64,000 nucleotides of DNA from Sitta carolinensis (lineage: Eukaryota; Chordata; Aves; Passeriformes; Sittidae): NCBI GenBank assembly GCA_032173965.1, contig CM063310.1:1241735-1305734 (forward strand), written 5' to 3'. A program made the position numbers and the translations under genes. A model generated the notes under the pieces. The model worked only from the letters and a program-made list of their open reading frames with translations. It ran no database searches and was not told the origin of the DNA. Every line of letters begins with the position of its first letter. Position 1 is the first letter of the stretch. Shown piece after piece: positions 22,501 through 32,960 of this stretch.

Positions 22501-24360
22501 CAGTCCATCCCAGTCCGTACCCAGTGAAGTGCTGGCTCTGCACCCTCAGCCTCGTTCCCGCCTGTGCCCAGGGGGGCTCCGGGCTGGGGGACACGGGGGG
22601 GGGAACACACCCCAATTAGGGGGTCCCCAGGACTGGGCTGACCCCAGTTTGGGGGTCCCCAAGGTGGGGGTGTCCCGGATTTGGGGGTCCCGGGGGTCTC
22701 ACCTGAGGGTTCGGGATGTGACGCTCCCATTGACGCTGACACAGAAATGGAACTCGACCTGGGGGGGCCGGGGGGGTCACTGGGGAACCCCCTCCCCTTT
22801 TTGGGGTCCCCCAGCCCCCCCAGGACCCCCAAACCCCCCCGGTACCTCGGGGTGCACGAGGCTGGTCCGGTGCAGGAGCCGCCACAGGGACCCCCGGGTG
22901 GGGCTCAGCGGGAGGGGGTGACAGATCTGGGGGGGCACGGGGGGGTCCCCAAAATCCCCCACGACCCCCGCGGGGGCAGATCTGGGGTACCCCAATACCC
23001 CCCCCAAGGAACCGGGCCCAGTTTGGGGACGTCCCATCCCATCCCCCCCTCCCCCGCGCCTTTTGGGGGGTCCCAGCCCCCCCCAGTGACCCCATTTCCC
23101 CTCCCCCCCAGTGACCCCATTATTTCCCCCCCACCCCCCCCAAATCCAGGCCACCCCGACTATTTTTATCCTCCCGCCCCAATTCCCAATCCCGGGGGGC
23201 TCCCGGGGCCCCCCCGACCCCAGTTCCCTCCCCCCCAAGGTGACTTTGGGAGGGGTTGGGAAAGAGAACAGAGAGGAGGGGGGACCCCAAAATCCCCCCC
23301 AGCGCCCCCCAAACTCACCTGGAAGCTCCTTTGCACCTGAGCCCGGGCCAGGATCTGCCCGCAGCAGGGGGGGGATCTGGGGGGGCTCCCGGCAGCTCCT
23401 GCACCCCCCGGGGGGCTGGCAGCGATTTGGGGGGATTTAGGGGGGTCGGAGGGGGATTTTGGGGGGGATTTGAGGGACCCCCAGTGGGGCTGGGGAGGAG
23501 ATAGGGGGTCTCCAGAGAGGTTTTGGAGGGCCTTGAGTTGGGACTGTCCCTGAGGGGGGGTCAGGGGTCCCAGAGAGGTTTTGGGGGGGCTCTCCGGGGG
23601 GGTTTGGGGGTCTCACCCTCCTCCAGCGCTCTGGGGTCGAGGTCACGGCCGAGGGGTCCCGTGGCCGCCACTGGGAGAACGGGGGGAGGTCAGGGGGGTC
23701 TGAGGGGAGCCTGCCCCCCCCAGGACCCCCCAAACCCCCCCACCCACCTGTGAGGGTGCAGGGGGGCTCCCCCGGGGCCCCCCCCGCTGTCAGGGCCACC
23801 AGCAGCGCTCCCGGCCGGGGTCTCCCGGGTCTGGGGGTCCCCAGGGCCACCAGGAGCTGCTCCAGGACCTGCGGGGCCCGAAGAGGTGGGGAGACCCCCA
23901 ACCCCCCCCAAAAAACCCTCAAAAAATCCCCCGAAGCCCCTTCCCCAAGACCTCTCACCATACAAATGGGCCCTGACTCACCCAAAGCCCCCCCAAACCT
24001 CTCTGGGGACCCCCCAGCAACACTCGAGACCCCCCCAAATCCCCTCAGAACCTTCCCTCGTGACTCTTGTCCCCTCATAGAGACCCCCTGAGGGACCCCA
24101 ACCCACTTTAGTGACCGCTGACCCCTCACAGGGATCCCCAGAGATCCCCCCAAACACCCTCCGGGCCTCACAACGCTCCTTAGCGACCCCTCAGAGCTTT
24201 CATAACAACTCTCAGAGACCCCCCCAAAGCTCCGGCAACCCTTTCTAGTGACTCCTGACCCCAGAGAACCCCAGAGAACTCCAGAGAACCCCACCGGACC
24301 CCACGGGACCCCACGGGACCCCACGAACGCCCTCACCCCCCTCACGGCCTGCTCCGCCAT
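19570..24360 (-). CDS. TOP6BL: TOP6BL (C11orf80), TOPOVIB-like meiotic protein, likely
   Basis: In mammals this protein partners SPO11 to make meiotic double-strand breaks. Thirteen minus-strand exons join with GT/AG sites in one uninterrupted frame of 415 residues: 24346-24360, 23748-23868, 23617-23670, 23319-23398, 22846-22926, 22703-22758, 22521-22583, 21566-21723, 20703-20852, 20141-20262, 19961-20071, 19802-19883, 19570-19724. Recognisable stretches are CCGQILARAQVQRSFQ, VEFHFCVSVNGSV, TLLVFLFLRHRDPF and Ala-rich helices near the end; the protein ends in GEWTL. The identity rests mainly on synteny (between RCE1 and SPTBN2, divergent from SPTBN2) plus weak remembered similarity. It is shorter than the mammalian protein, so an exon could be missed. 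Confidence 0.72.
20263..20702. repeat. GGGGACACCCCC repeats in a TOP6BL intron
   Basis: Degenerate units of CCTTGGGGTCACCCCC and GGGGACACCCCCAAA. No exon is seen. Confidence 0.7.
21170..21560. repeat. CACCCCAAATCCCAC repeats in a TOP6BL intron
   Basis: About a dozen degenerate units of GGGCACCCCAAATCCCACCC. No exon is seen. Confidence 0.75.
21726..22520. repeat. Two arrays filling TOP6BL intron 7
   Basis: From 21726 to 22045 the unit is CGGACCAGTT, about 30 copies running up to the exon 8 acceptor. From 22050 to 22520 the unit is CCCAGTCCCAT, running up to the exon 7 donor. The native donor context (ACTGG then GTACGGACTGGG) looks like the source of the second array. Confidence 0.85.
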
Positions 24361-24595
24361 CTTTGCCCCGCGCGCTCCCCTCAGCGCGCGCGCCCCCTGG
24401 CGGAGGGCGGGAAACGCCCCCTGAACCAGAGGGGGGCGTGGCCTCCCCACGGTCACCATGGCAACCGGCGGGCGGGAGGGGGCGTGCCCCGTGGGCGTGG
24501 TCTCGGTGGTGCTGGGTGGGCGTGTCCCGCAGGCCCCGCCCCCCGCGGTGTGATGAGCTCCCGCGGGCTCAGCGCGCGCCGCGGCCGCACCGCAG
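24361..24595. promoter_or_regulatory. Divergent TOP6BL/SPTBN2 promoter and SPTBN2 non-coding exon 1
   Basis: GC-rich gap between divergent genes. It contains an RFX-like ACCATGGCAACC at 24456-24467, GC boxes and no TATA. A YY1-like AAGATGGCGG overlaps the TOP6BL start at 24360. A likely SPTBN2 first exon ends at 24595 (CCGCAG before GTAAGG). It includes an upstream ATG at 24552. Confidence 0.65.
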
Positions 24596-24599
24596 GTAA

Positions 24600-26070
24600 G
24601 GGGGGGGGGGGGCACACCTGGAGAGGGGGGGGGAATCAGACCGGGGGAGACCCCCACCCCCCTTTAAACCCACCCTCAGATCCCCCCCCTGGGGTCCCGC
24701 ACCCCCCCCGGCCCCGCTGATCCCCCCCCCCCCCCCGCCGGGCACTGCGGCAGCGGCTCCGCAACCCCGGGCAGAGCCCCCTCCCCCCCCACCGCCCCCC
24801 CCGCGCTGCCCAGGGGGGGGTTGGGGACCCCCCACCCCAAATTCCCGTGTTTGTGTCCCCTGAACCCCCCCCGACTCCCCCCCGGCGCTGCGGGCGCTGA
24901 TCCCCGTTAAGAGCATTAACGGGGGGGGGAGTGCGGGGGGAGCGGGGGGCTCTGGGGGGGCTCTGGGCAGCCGGGGGGGGGGCTCGGAGGAGTTTTGGGG
25001 GTCCCGGAGAGGAATTCGGGGCGCTCGGGGTTTGTTTGAGAGGATTTGAGGGCGCTCGGGGTGACCCGGGGAGTTTTTGAGGGGGGGGGCTCTAGCGATG
25101 GGGAGGGGGCTTGGAGGAGATTTGGGGGTCCCGGGGAGGATTTGGGGGGGGTCTCAGGAGAGGCTGGGGGGGGCTTGGAGGAGTTTTGGGGGTCCCGCAG
25201 AGGAATCGGGGGGTCCCGGGCGGATCTGAAGGGTCCGGGGAGGGCTCGGAAGTCCCTGAAGGGGACGGGGGGGCTTTGGGGGGTCCCCGAGAAGGATTTT
25301 GGGGGGGGGGGGTCCCTTTCAGGTTTGGGGGGAGGGGGTGTCTCGACCCAAGGTGAAGTTTGGGGGGGGCTCAATTAATTTGGGAAAATTCCTGTTAATT
25401 TGGCGGGGATTTATTAATTTAGGGGGATTTTTATTAATTCGGGGAGGGGGTCTCTCTTAACTTGGGAGCTCCTTTATTAATTTGGGGAGGGGTCTCCATT
25501 AATTCGAGCGGTTCTTCATTAATTTGGAGCGGTTTCCCTGAATTTGGAGGGGGTTCATTAATTTAGGGAAAGGGTTTTAATTCGGGGAGTATTTTTATTA
25601 ATTTGGGGAGGGGTCGCCATTAATTTGGAAGGTTCTCCGTTAATTTGGGGGGTTTCCGTTAATTCGGGGAGGGGTCTCCGACAATTTGGGGGGTTCTCCG
25701 TTAATTTGAGAGGTCTCCGTTAATTTGGGAGTTGTCCGTTAATTTGAGGAGGGGTCTCCGCTAATTTCGGGGATTCTCCGTTAACTTGGGGGTTCTCCGT
25801 TAATTTGGGGAGGGGTCTCCCTTTATTTGGGGGGTTCTCAGTTAAATTGAGGGTTCTCCGTTAATTTGGGGAGGGGTCTCCGCTAATTTCGAATGTTCCC
25901 GTTAATTTGGGGAGGGGTCTCTGCTAATTTGGGGGTTTCTCCGTTAATTTGGGGAGGGGTCTCCGCTAATTTCGGGTGTTCCCGTTAATTTGAGGAGGGG
26001 TCTCCGCCAATTTCGGGACCCCCCGCGGGTCACTTTGGGGGTGACCAAACCCCCCCCCCCCCCCATTTCC
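24600..26070. repeat. SPTBN2 intron 1 with TTAATTTGGGG array
   Basis: From 25370 to 26000 about 25 units of 20-35 bases (GGGGTCTCCGTTAATTTGGG) occur. The first half of the intron is G-rich degenerate sequence. No coding exon is seen. Confidence 0.8.
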
Positions 26071-26137
26071 AGCTCCCCCCTGAGCCCTCCCAGCGCCGCC
26101 CCCTCCCCCCCAAATTTGGGGGTCCCCAAAGGCCACC

Positions 26138-29100
26138 ATGCTGTCCCCTCCCCCCTACGACCCCCTGGAGCTGCCGCGGTTCAGCGACCCCCGCTGGGAG
26201 GGGGAGGGGGGCGCGGGGGGGCCCGAGGAGGACGAGGAGGAGGAGGAGGACGAAGGCTCCGCCCGGCGCTTCGAGCGCTCCCGCATCAAAGCTCTGGCAG
26301 GTACGGCGGGGGGGCGACCCCCAAAAATGGGGAGGGGGGACCCCAAAAATGTGGGGAAAAATTGGGGGGGGATAACGTGAAAAACGCGGGGGAAAAAAAA
26401 TGTTAAAATTGGAGAAAAAGTGGAAAAAATTGGAGAAAAAGTGGGAAAAAATTGGAGGAAAAATGCAAAAAAATGGAGAAATAGCGCAAAAAGTTGGAGG
26501 AAAATGCAAAAAGTTGGAGAAAAAGTGGGGGGGAAGTGGGAAAAAAAGTGGGGAAATGCACAAAAAATTGGGGCAAGAGTGAAAAAAATGGGGGTTGTGG
26601 AAAAAGTGGAGGGAAAAGTGCAAAAACTGGGGCAAAACGTACAGAAAGTGAGGAGAAAAGTTTAAATATTATTGGGAAAGTGGGGGAAATGGGAGGAAAG
26701 AAGAAAAAGTAGAGGGAGAAAAGGTTAAAATTGGGGGGAAATGTGTAAAAATTGGGGAGAAGTGGATAAAAATGGGGGGGGGATGAAAAAATCGGGGGGA
26801 ACCCCCAAAAATGGGGAAAAAAATTGAAAAAATGGAGACACACTGTGGAAAAATGGGGGGAACGCCCCAAATTTCCCCTGCCAACCCCCCCGGGACATCC
26901 CCCCAACCCCCCCGATCGCCCCCAGCCCCCCCAAAATTCCCCCAACCCCCCAGGACCCCCCTCAGGAGCCCCCCCGGGACCCTCCTGGTGCCCCCCAAAT
27001 CCTCTTAGCGTTAATCCAGCGCCGGCTGGCGCGGGGGGATCCCCCCCCCGGACCCCCCTCGGGGGTCTCCGACCCCTGGGGGGTTTGGGGGGCTTGGGGG
27101 AGGTTTTTGGGGGGATTTTTGGGGGGGATCCGTGCCCCCCCAGCTGAGGTTGAGGCTTTGCCGAAGGAGCTCTGGGTGGGATTTGAGAGCTCTGGGTGGG
27201 ATTTGGGTGGTCTGGGGGGCTTTGGGGGGGTCTTGGGTGGAATTTGGGGAGGTTTGGGGGGTCCCTGACCCCCCCGCGCCCCTCCCCAGACGAGCGCGAG
27301 GCCGTGCAGAAGAAAACCTTCACCAAGTGGGTGAATTCTCACCTGGCGGGGGGGTCGCACCTGGGCGACCTCTACAGCGACCTGCGGGACGGGCGGCTGC
27401 TGCTGCGGCTGCTCGAGGGGCTCTCGGGGGAGACCCTGGTGAGCGCGACCCCTCCCCAAATTGGGGACACCCTCCTCGAAGGGGGAACCCCCCGAAAAAA
27501 CGAGACCCGCCCCAATGGGACCCTTCCCCAAATGGGGAAATCCCCGTGGGGAGCCCGAGAAAGGGGAAACGCACACACACAACCCCCCGCCTGCTCATGG
27601 GGGTCTCTGGGGGGGTTCTGGTGAGTGCGACCCCGCCCCAAATTTGGGGGCATCCCTCAGGGGGACCCCCAGACCCTCCTGGACCCCCCAGACCCCCTGA
27701 ATCCTCCTATCCCCAGCCCCTTCTGCCCCAAACCCCAATTCCTGTGACCCTCACCCCTCCTAGACCCCCAATCCCCTTCCCAGACCCCCCCAATCCCCTC
27801 CCCACCCCTCAGACCCCCCCAAGCCCCCGTTCTACACCCCCACCCCCTCTTTGTCCCCCAAACCCCCTCTCTGTGACCCCCAGACCCCCCAAAACCCCTC
27901 CCATAACACCCAGCGCCCTCTGTGCCCCCTCAAACCCCTCAAACCCCCTTTCTGTGACCCCCAGACCCCCTAAACCCCTCAAACCCCCTTTCTGTGATCC
28001 CCAGACCCCCCAACCCCCAATTTCTACACCCCCACCCCCTTTCTGCCCCTGCCCTGCCCGGGGTGACCCCTGCCCGAGCCCCCTGCCCTGGGTGGGGGTC
28101 CCTGACCGTGCCCCCTTGCCCAGGGATGATCTCTGACCGTGCCCCCCTGCCCTGGGGGGGGTCCCTGCCCGTGCCCCCTGCCCGGGGGTGACCCCTGAGC
28201 GAGCCCCCTGCCCTACTCGGGGGTCCCTGACCGTGCCCTGGGGGGTGGTCCCTGACCGTGCCCCCTGCCCTGCCCGGGGGGTGACCCCTGCCCGTGCCCC
28301 CTGCCCAGGGGTCCCTGCCCGTGCCCCATGCCCTGGGTGGGGGTCCCTGACCGTGCCCCCTTGCCCAGGGACGATCTCTGACCGTGCCCTCTGCCCGGGG
28401 GGTGACCCCTGCCCGTGCCCCCTGCCCGGGGGGGTCCCTGCCCAGGGGTCCCTGCCGGTCCCTGACGTGCCCCCTGCCCGGGGGGGATCCTGCCGTGCCC
28501 CTGCCAGGGGTCCTGCCGTGCCCCCCCGGCCCAGCCGCGCCCCACGCGGGGCCGGATGCGGATCCACTGCCTGGAGAACGTGGAGAAGGCGCTGCGCTTC
28601 CTGCGGGAGCAGCGCGTGCACCTGGAGAACGTGGGCTCGCACGACATCGTCGATGGCAACCCCCGCCTGACCCTCGGCCTGGTGTGGACCATCATCCTGC
28701 GCTTCCAGGTGGCCCCCCCGGCACCCCCCGCCGGGCTGAAATGGGGGGGGGGCGCGGCCCCAGGGTGTCTGTGCCCATCCTGGGGGGGGGTCTGGGGTCA
28801 TTTGGGGGGGTCTGAACCCACCCTGGGGGCTCGGTTTGGGCACAGAGGTCCCCAGACCTTCCATGGGCTCCTTTTGGGGGGTCTTGTACCGACTTTTGGG
28901 GGTCTTGCAACCGTTTTTGGGGGTCTTGCACCCATTTTGGGGGTCCTGACCCAACTGGGAGAGTCCCAGATCCCATTTTTGGGGGGCTTGACCCCCACCA
29001 CAGGAGGCTTGCACCCATTTTGGGGGTCCCAGACTCACTTTGGGGTTCCTTAACCCAAATTTGGGGTCCCAGACTCACCTTAGGGTTCCTTAACCCAAAT

Positions 29101-32100
29101 TTGGGGGTCCCAGACTCACTTTGAGGGCCCTTAACCCCAATTTGGGGGTCCCTGACCCCGTTTTTTGCCCCCTCCCCAGATCCAGGACATTAGCGTGGAG
29201 ACCGGGGACACGCGGGAGCGGAAATCAGCCAAGGACGCGCTGCTGGCCTGGTGCCAGATGAAAACCGCGGGGTGAGGGGTCTGGGGGGGTCCGGGGGGGT
29301 CTGGGGGGGCTCAGGGGGTCTCGGGGGTCTCTGACCCCCCTGCCCCCCCCCCAGGTACCCCAATGTGAACGTGCAGAACTTCACCACGAGCTGGCGGGAC
29401 GGGCTGGCCTTCTGCGCCCTCATCCACCGGCACCGGTGCGGGCGGGGGGCAAACTGGGGGGATTGGGGGGCAAACTGGGGGTGTGGGGCAAACTGGGGGT
29501 GGGGGCAAACTGGGGGGATTGGGGGGCAAACTGGGGTGGGGGGCAAACTGGGGGTGGGGGGCAAACTGGGGGGATTGGGAGGCAGACTGGGGGTGTGGGA
29601 GGCAAACTGGGGGTGGGGGCAAACTGGGAGTGGGGGTGATGGGTTAATGGGGTTTATGGGGATGTGGGGTTATGGGGCAGGCTTAATGGGCAGGGGTCAG
29701 TGGTCAGAGGGTCTGGGACAGGGTCAGGGGTCTGTGGAATGCTGTGGGTCAGTGGCCGTGGGTCAGTGGTCAGTGGGTCAGTGGTCAGTGGGTCAGTGCC
29801 CATGGGTCAGTGGTCACTGGTCAGTGGGTCAGTGGTCAGTGGTCAGTGGGTCATTGGCCATGGGTCAGTGGGTCATGGCCATGGGTCAGTGGTCACTGGT
29901 CAGTGGGTCAGTGGTCAGTGGGTCATTGGCCATGGGTCAGTGGGTCATGGCCATGGGTCAGTGGTCAGTGGGTCAGTGGCTGTGGGTCAGTGGGTCAGTG
30001 GGTCATGGCCATGGGTCAGTGGTCAGTGGTCAGTGGTCAGTGGGTCAGTGGCTGTGGGTCAGTGGTCAGCGGTCAGTGGGTCAGGGTCAGTGGGTCATGG
30101 CCATGGGTCAGTGGTCAGTGGGTCACTGGTCAGTGGGTCATGGCCATGGGTCAGTGGTCAGTGGGTCACTGGTCAGTGGGTCAGGGTCAGTGGGTCATGG
30201 CCATGGGTCAGTGGTCAGTGGGTCACTGGTCAGTGGGTCAGGGTCAGTGGGTCATGGCCATGGGTCAGTGGTCAGTGGGTCAGCGGTCAGTGGGTCAGGG
30301 TTAGTGGGTCATGGCCATGGGTCAGTGGTCAGTCGGTCACTGGTCAGTGGGTCAGGGTCAGTGGGTCTTTTGCCATGGGTCAGTGGTCAGTGGGTCAGTG
30401 GGTCAGTGGTCAGTGGGTCATTGGCCATGGGTCAGTGGTCAGTGGCCATGGGTCAGTGGGTCACTGGCCATGGGTCAGTGGTCAGTGGCCATGGGTCAGT
30501 GGGTCATTGGCCATGGTTCAGTGGTCACTGGTCAGTGGTCAGTCGGTCAGTGGCTGTGGGTCAGTGGTCAGTGGGTCATGGCCATGGGTCAGTGGTCAGT
30601 GGGTCAGTGGTCAGTGGTCAGTGGGTCATGGCCATGGGTCAGTGGTCAGTGGGTCAGTGGGTCAGTGGTCAGTGGGTCATGGCCATGGGTCAGTGGTCAG
30701 TGGGTCACTGGTCAGTGGGTCAGGGTCAGTGGGTCTTTTGCCATGGGTCAGTGGTCAGTGGGTCAGTGGGTCAGTGGTCAGTGGGTCATTGGCCATGGGT
30801 CAGTGGTCAGTGGCCATGGGTCAGTGGGTCACTGGCCATGGGTCAGTGGTCAGTGGCCATGGGTCAGTGGGTCATTGGCCATGGTTCAGTGGTCACTGGT
30901 CAGTGGTCAGTCGGTCAGTGGCTGTGGGTCAGTGGTCAGTGGGTCATGGCCATGGGTCAGTGGTCAGTGGGTCAGTGGTCAGTGGTCAGTGGGTCATGGC
31001 CATGGGTCAGTGGTCAGTGGGTCAGTGGGTCAGTGGTCAGTGGGTCATGGCCATGGGTCAGTGGTCAGTGGGTCAGTGGTCAGTGGGTCAGGGTCAGTGG
31101 GTCATGGCCATGGGTCAGTGGTCAGTGGTCAGTGGGTCATTGGCCATGGGTCAGTGGTCAGTGGGTCAGTGGGTCATTGGCCATGGGTCAGTGGTCACTG
31201 GTCAGTGGTCAGTCGGTCACTGGTCAGTGGGTCACTGGTCAGTGGGTCATGGCCATGGGTCAGGGTCAGTGGGTCAGCGGTCAGTGGTCAGCAGTGTGGT
31301 CACCCCCAGGCCGGAGCTGCTGGACGTGGGGTCCCTGCGCGGCGCCAACGCCCTCCACAACCTGCAGAGCGCCTTCGGCGTGGCCGAGCGGGAGCTGGGG
31401 GTCACCCGGCTGCTGGACCCCGAGGGTGAGGGGCTGGGGGGGGGCTCGGGGGGTTTGGGGGGTCCCTGAGGGGGATTTGGGGGTCTGACCCCCCCCGTGC
31501 CCCCAGATGTGGCCGTGGAGCAGCCGGACGAGCGGTCAGTGCTGACCTACGTGGCCGCTCTCTACCACCACTTCTCCAGGATGAAGGCGCTGGCCGTGGA
31601 GGGAAAACGCGTCGGGAAGGTCCGGGGTGGACACGGGGTGGACAAATGGACAGGGGGTGGACAGATGGACACGGGTGGACACGGGAGAGGGGGAGGACAG
31701 ATGGACACGGGGTGGACAAATGGACAGGGGGAGGATAGATGGACACGGGGTGGACACGGGACAGGGGGAGGATAGATGGACACGGGGTGGACAAATGGAC
31801 AGGGGGAGGATAGATGGACACGGGTGGACAAATGGACAGGGGGAGGACAGATGGACACGGGGTGGACAAATGGACACGGGGTGGACACAGGGATGGACAC
31901 ACAGGGGGATGCGAAGGGAACAGGAGCAGGAAGGGATGGCCAGATGGACGGTGCATGGCCAGATGGACAGACAGACAGTGGGCAGATGGACGGACAGACG
32001 ATGGGCAGATGGTGTCGGGGGGTGGGGAGCGGATAGAATCCGTGGGAATGGGGGGGGGGGGGAGTTGGGATGGGGGGAGGGAGGGACAGATGGGGGATGG

Positions 32101-32924
32101 GCAGAGGGACAGGTGGGGGATGGACGGAGGGATTGATCAGGAAGAGGGAGAAGGAGGGGGATGGGTGGACAGGGGGATAAATGGACAGAGGGGCACAGGG
32201 ATGGATGGATGGATGGATGGATGGATGGATGGATGGATGGATGGATGGATGGATGGATGGATGGATGGATGGATGGATGGATGATGGATGGATGGTGGAT
32301 GGATGGATGGATGGATGGATGAATGGGTGATGGACAGATGATGGACAGATGATGGATGGATGATGGATGGATGGTGATGGATGGATGGATGATGGATGAT
32401 GGATGGATGGATGGATGGATGATGGATGGATGGATGGATGGATGGATGATAGGATGGATGGATGGATGATGGATGGATGGATGGATGGATGAATGGATGG
32501 ATGGATGAATGGGTGATGGACAGATGATGGACAGATGATGGATGGATGATGGATGGATGGATGGATGGATGGATGGATGGATGGATGATGGATGGATGGA
32601 TGGATGGATGGATGATGGATGGATGGATGATGGATGGATGGATGGATGGATGATGGATGGATGGATGGATGGATGAATGGATGGATGGATGGATGGATGG
32701 ATGGATGGATGGATGATGGATGGGTGGATGGATGGAGGGATGGATGAATGGATGGATGGATGATGGATGGAGGGATGATGGATGGATGGATGGATGGATG
32801 GATGGATGGATGGATGGATGGATGGATGGATGGATGGATGGATGATGGATGGATGGATGGATGGATGAATGGGTGATGGACAGATGATGGACAGATGATG
32901 GATGGATGATGGATGGATGGATGG

Positions 32925-32960
<36 letters not shown>

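Noticed and set aside
24552..24595. An alternative SPTBN2 N-terminus from the ATG in exon 1
   Set aside because: The 26138 ATG has a perfect Kozak context and its peptide aligns with the beta-III spectrin start. The 24552 frame leaves the exon in a phase I could not join to the known coding exon.
29365..31488. Open frames of 600-700 codons on the plus strand through the GTCAGTGG array
   Set aside because: All three frames are open because the unit has no stop codon. The translation is pure repeat, the interval is bounded by real SPTBN2 splice sites, and only the short flanks at 29355-29435 and 31310-31425 are coding.
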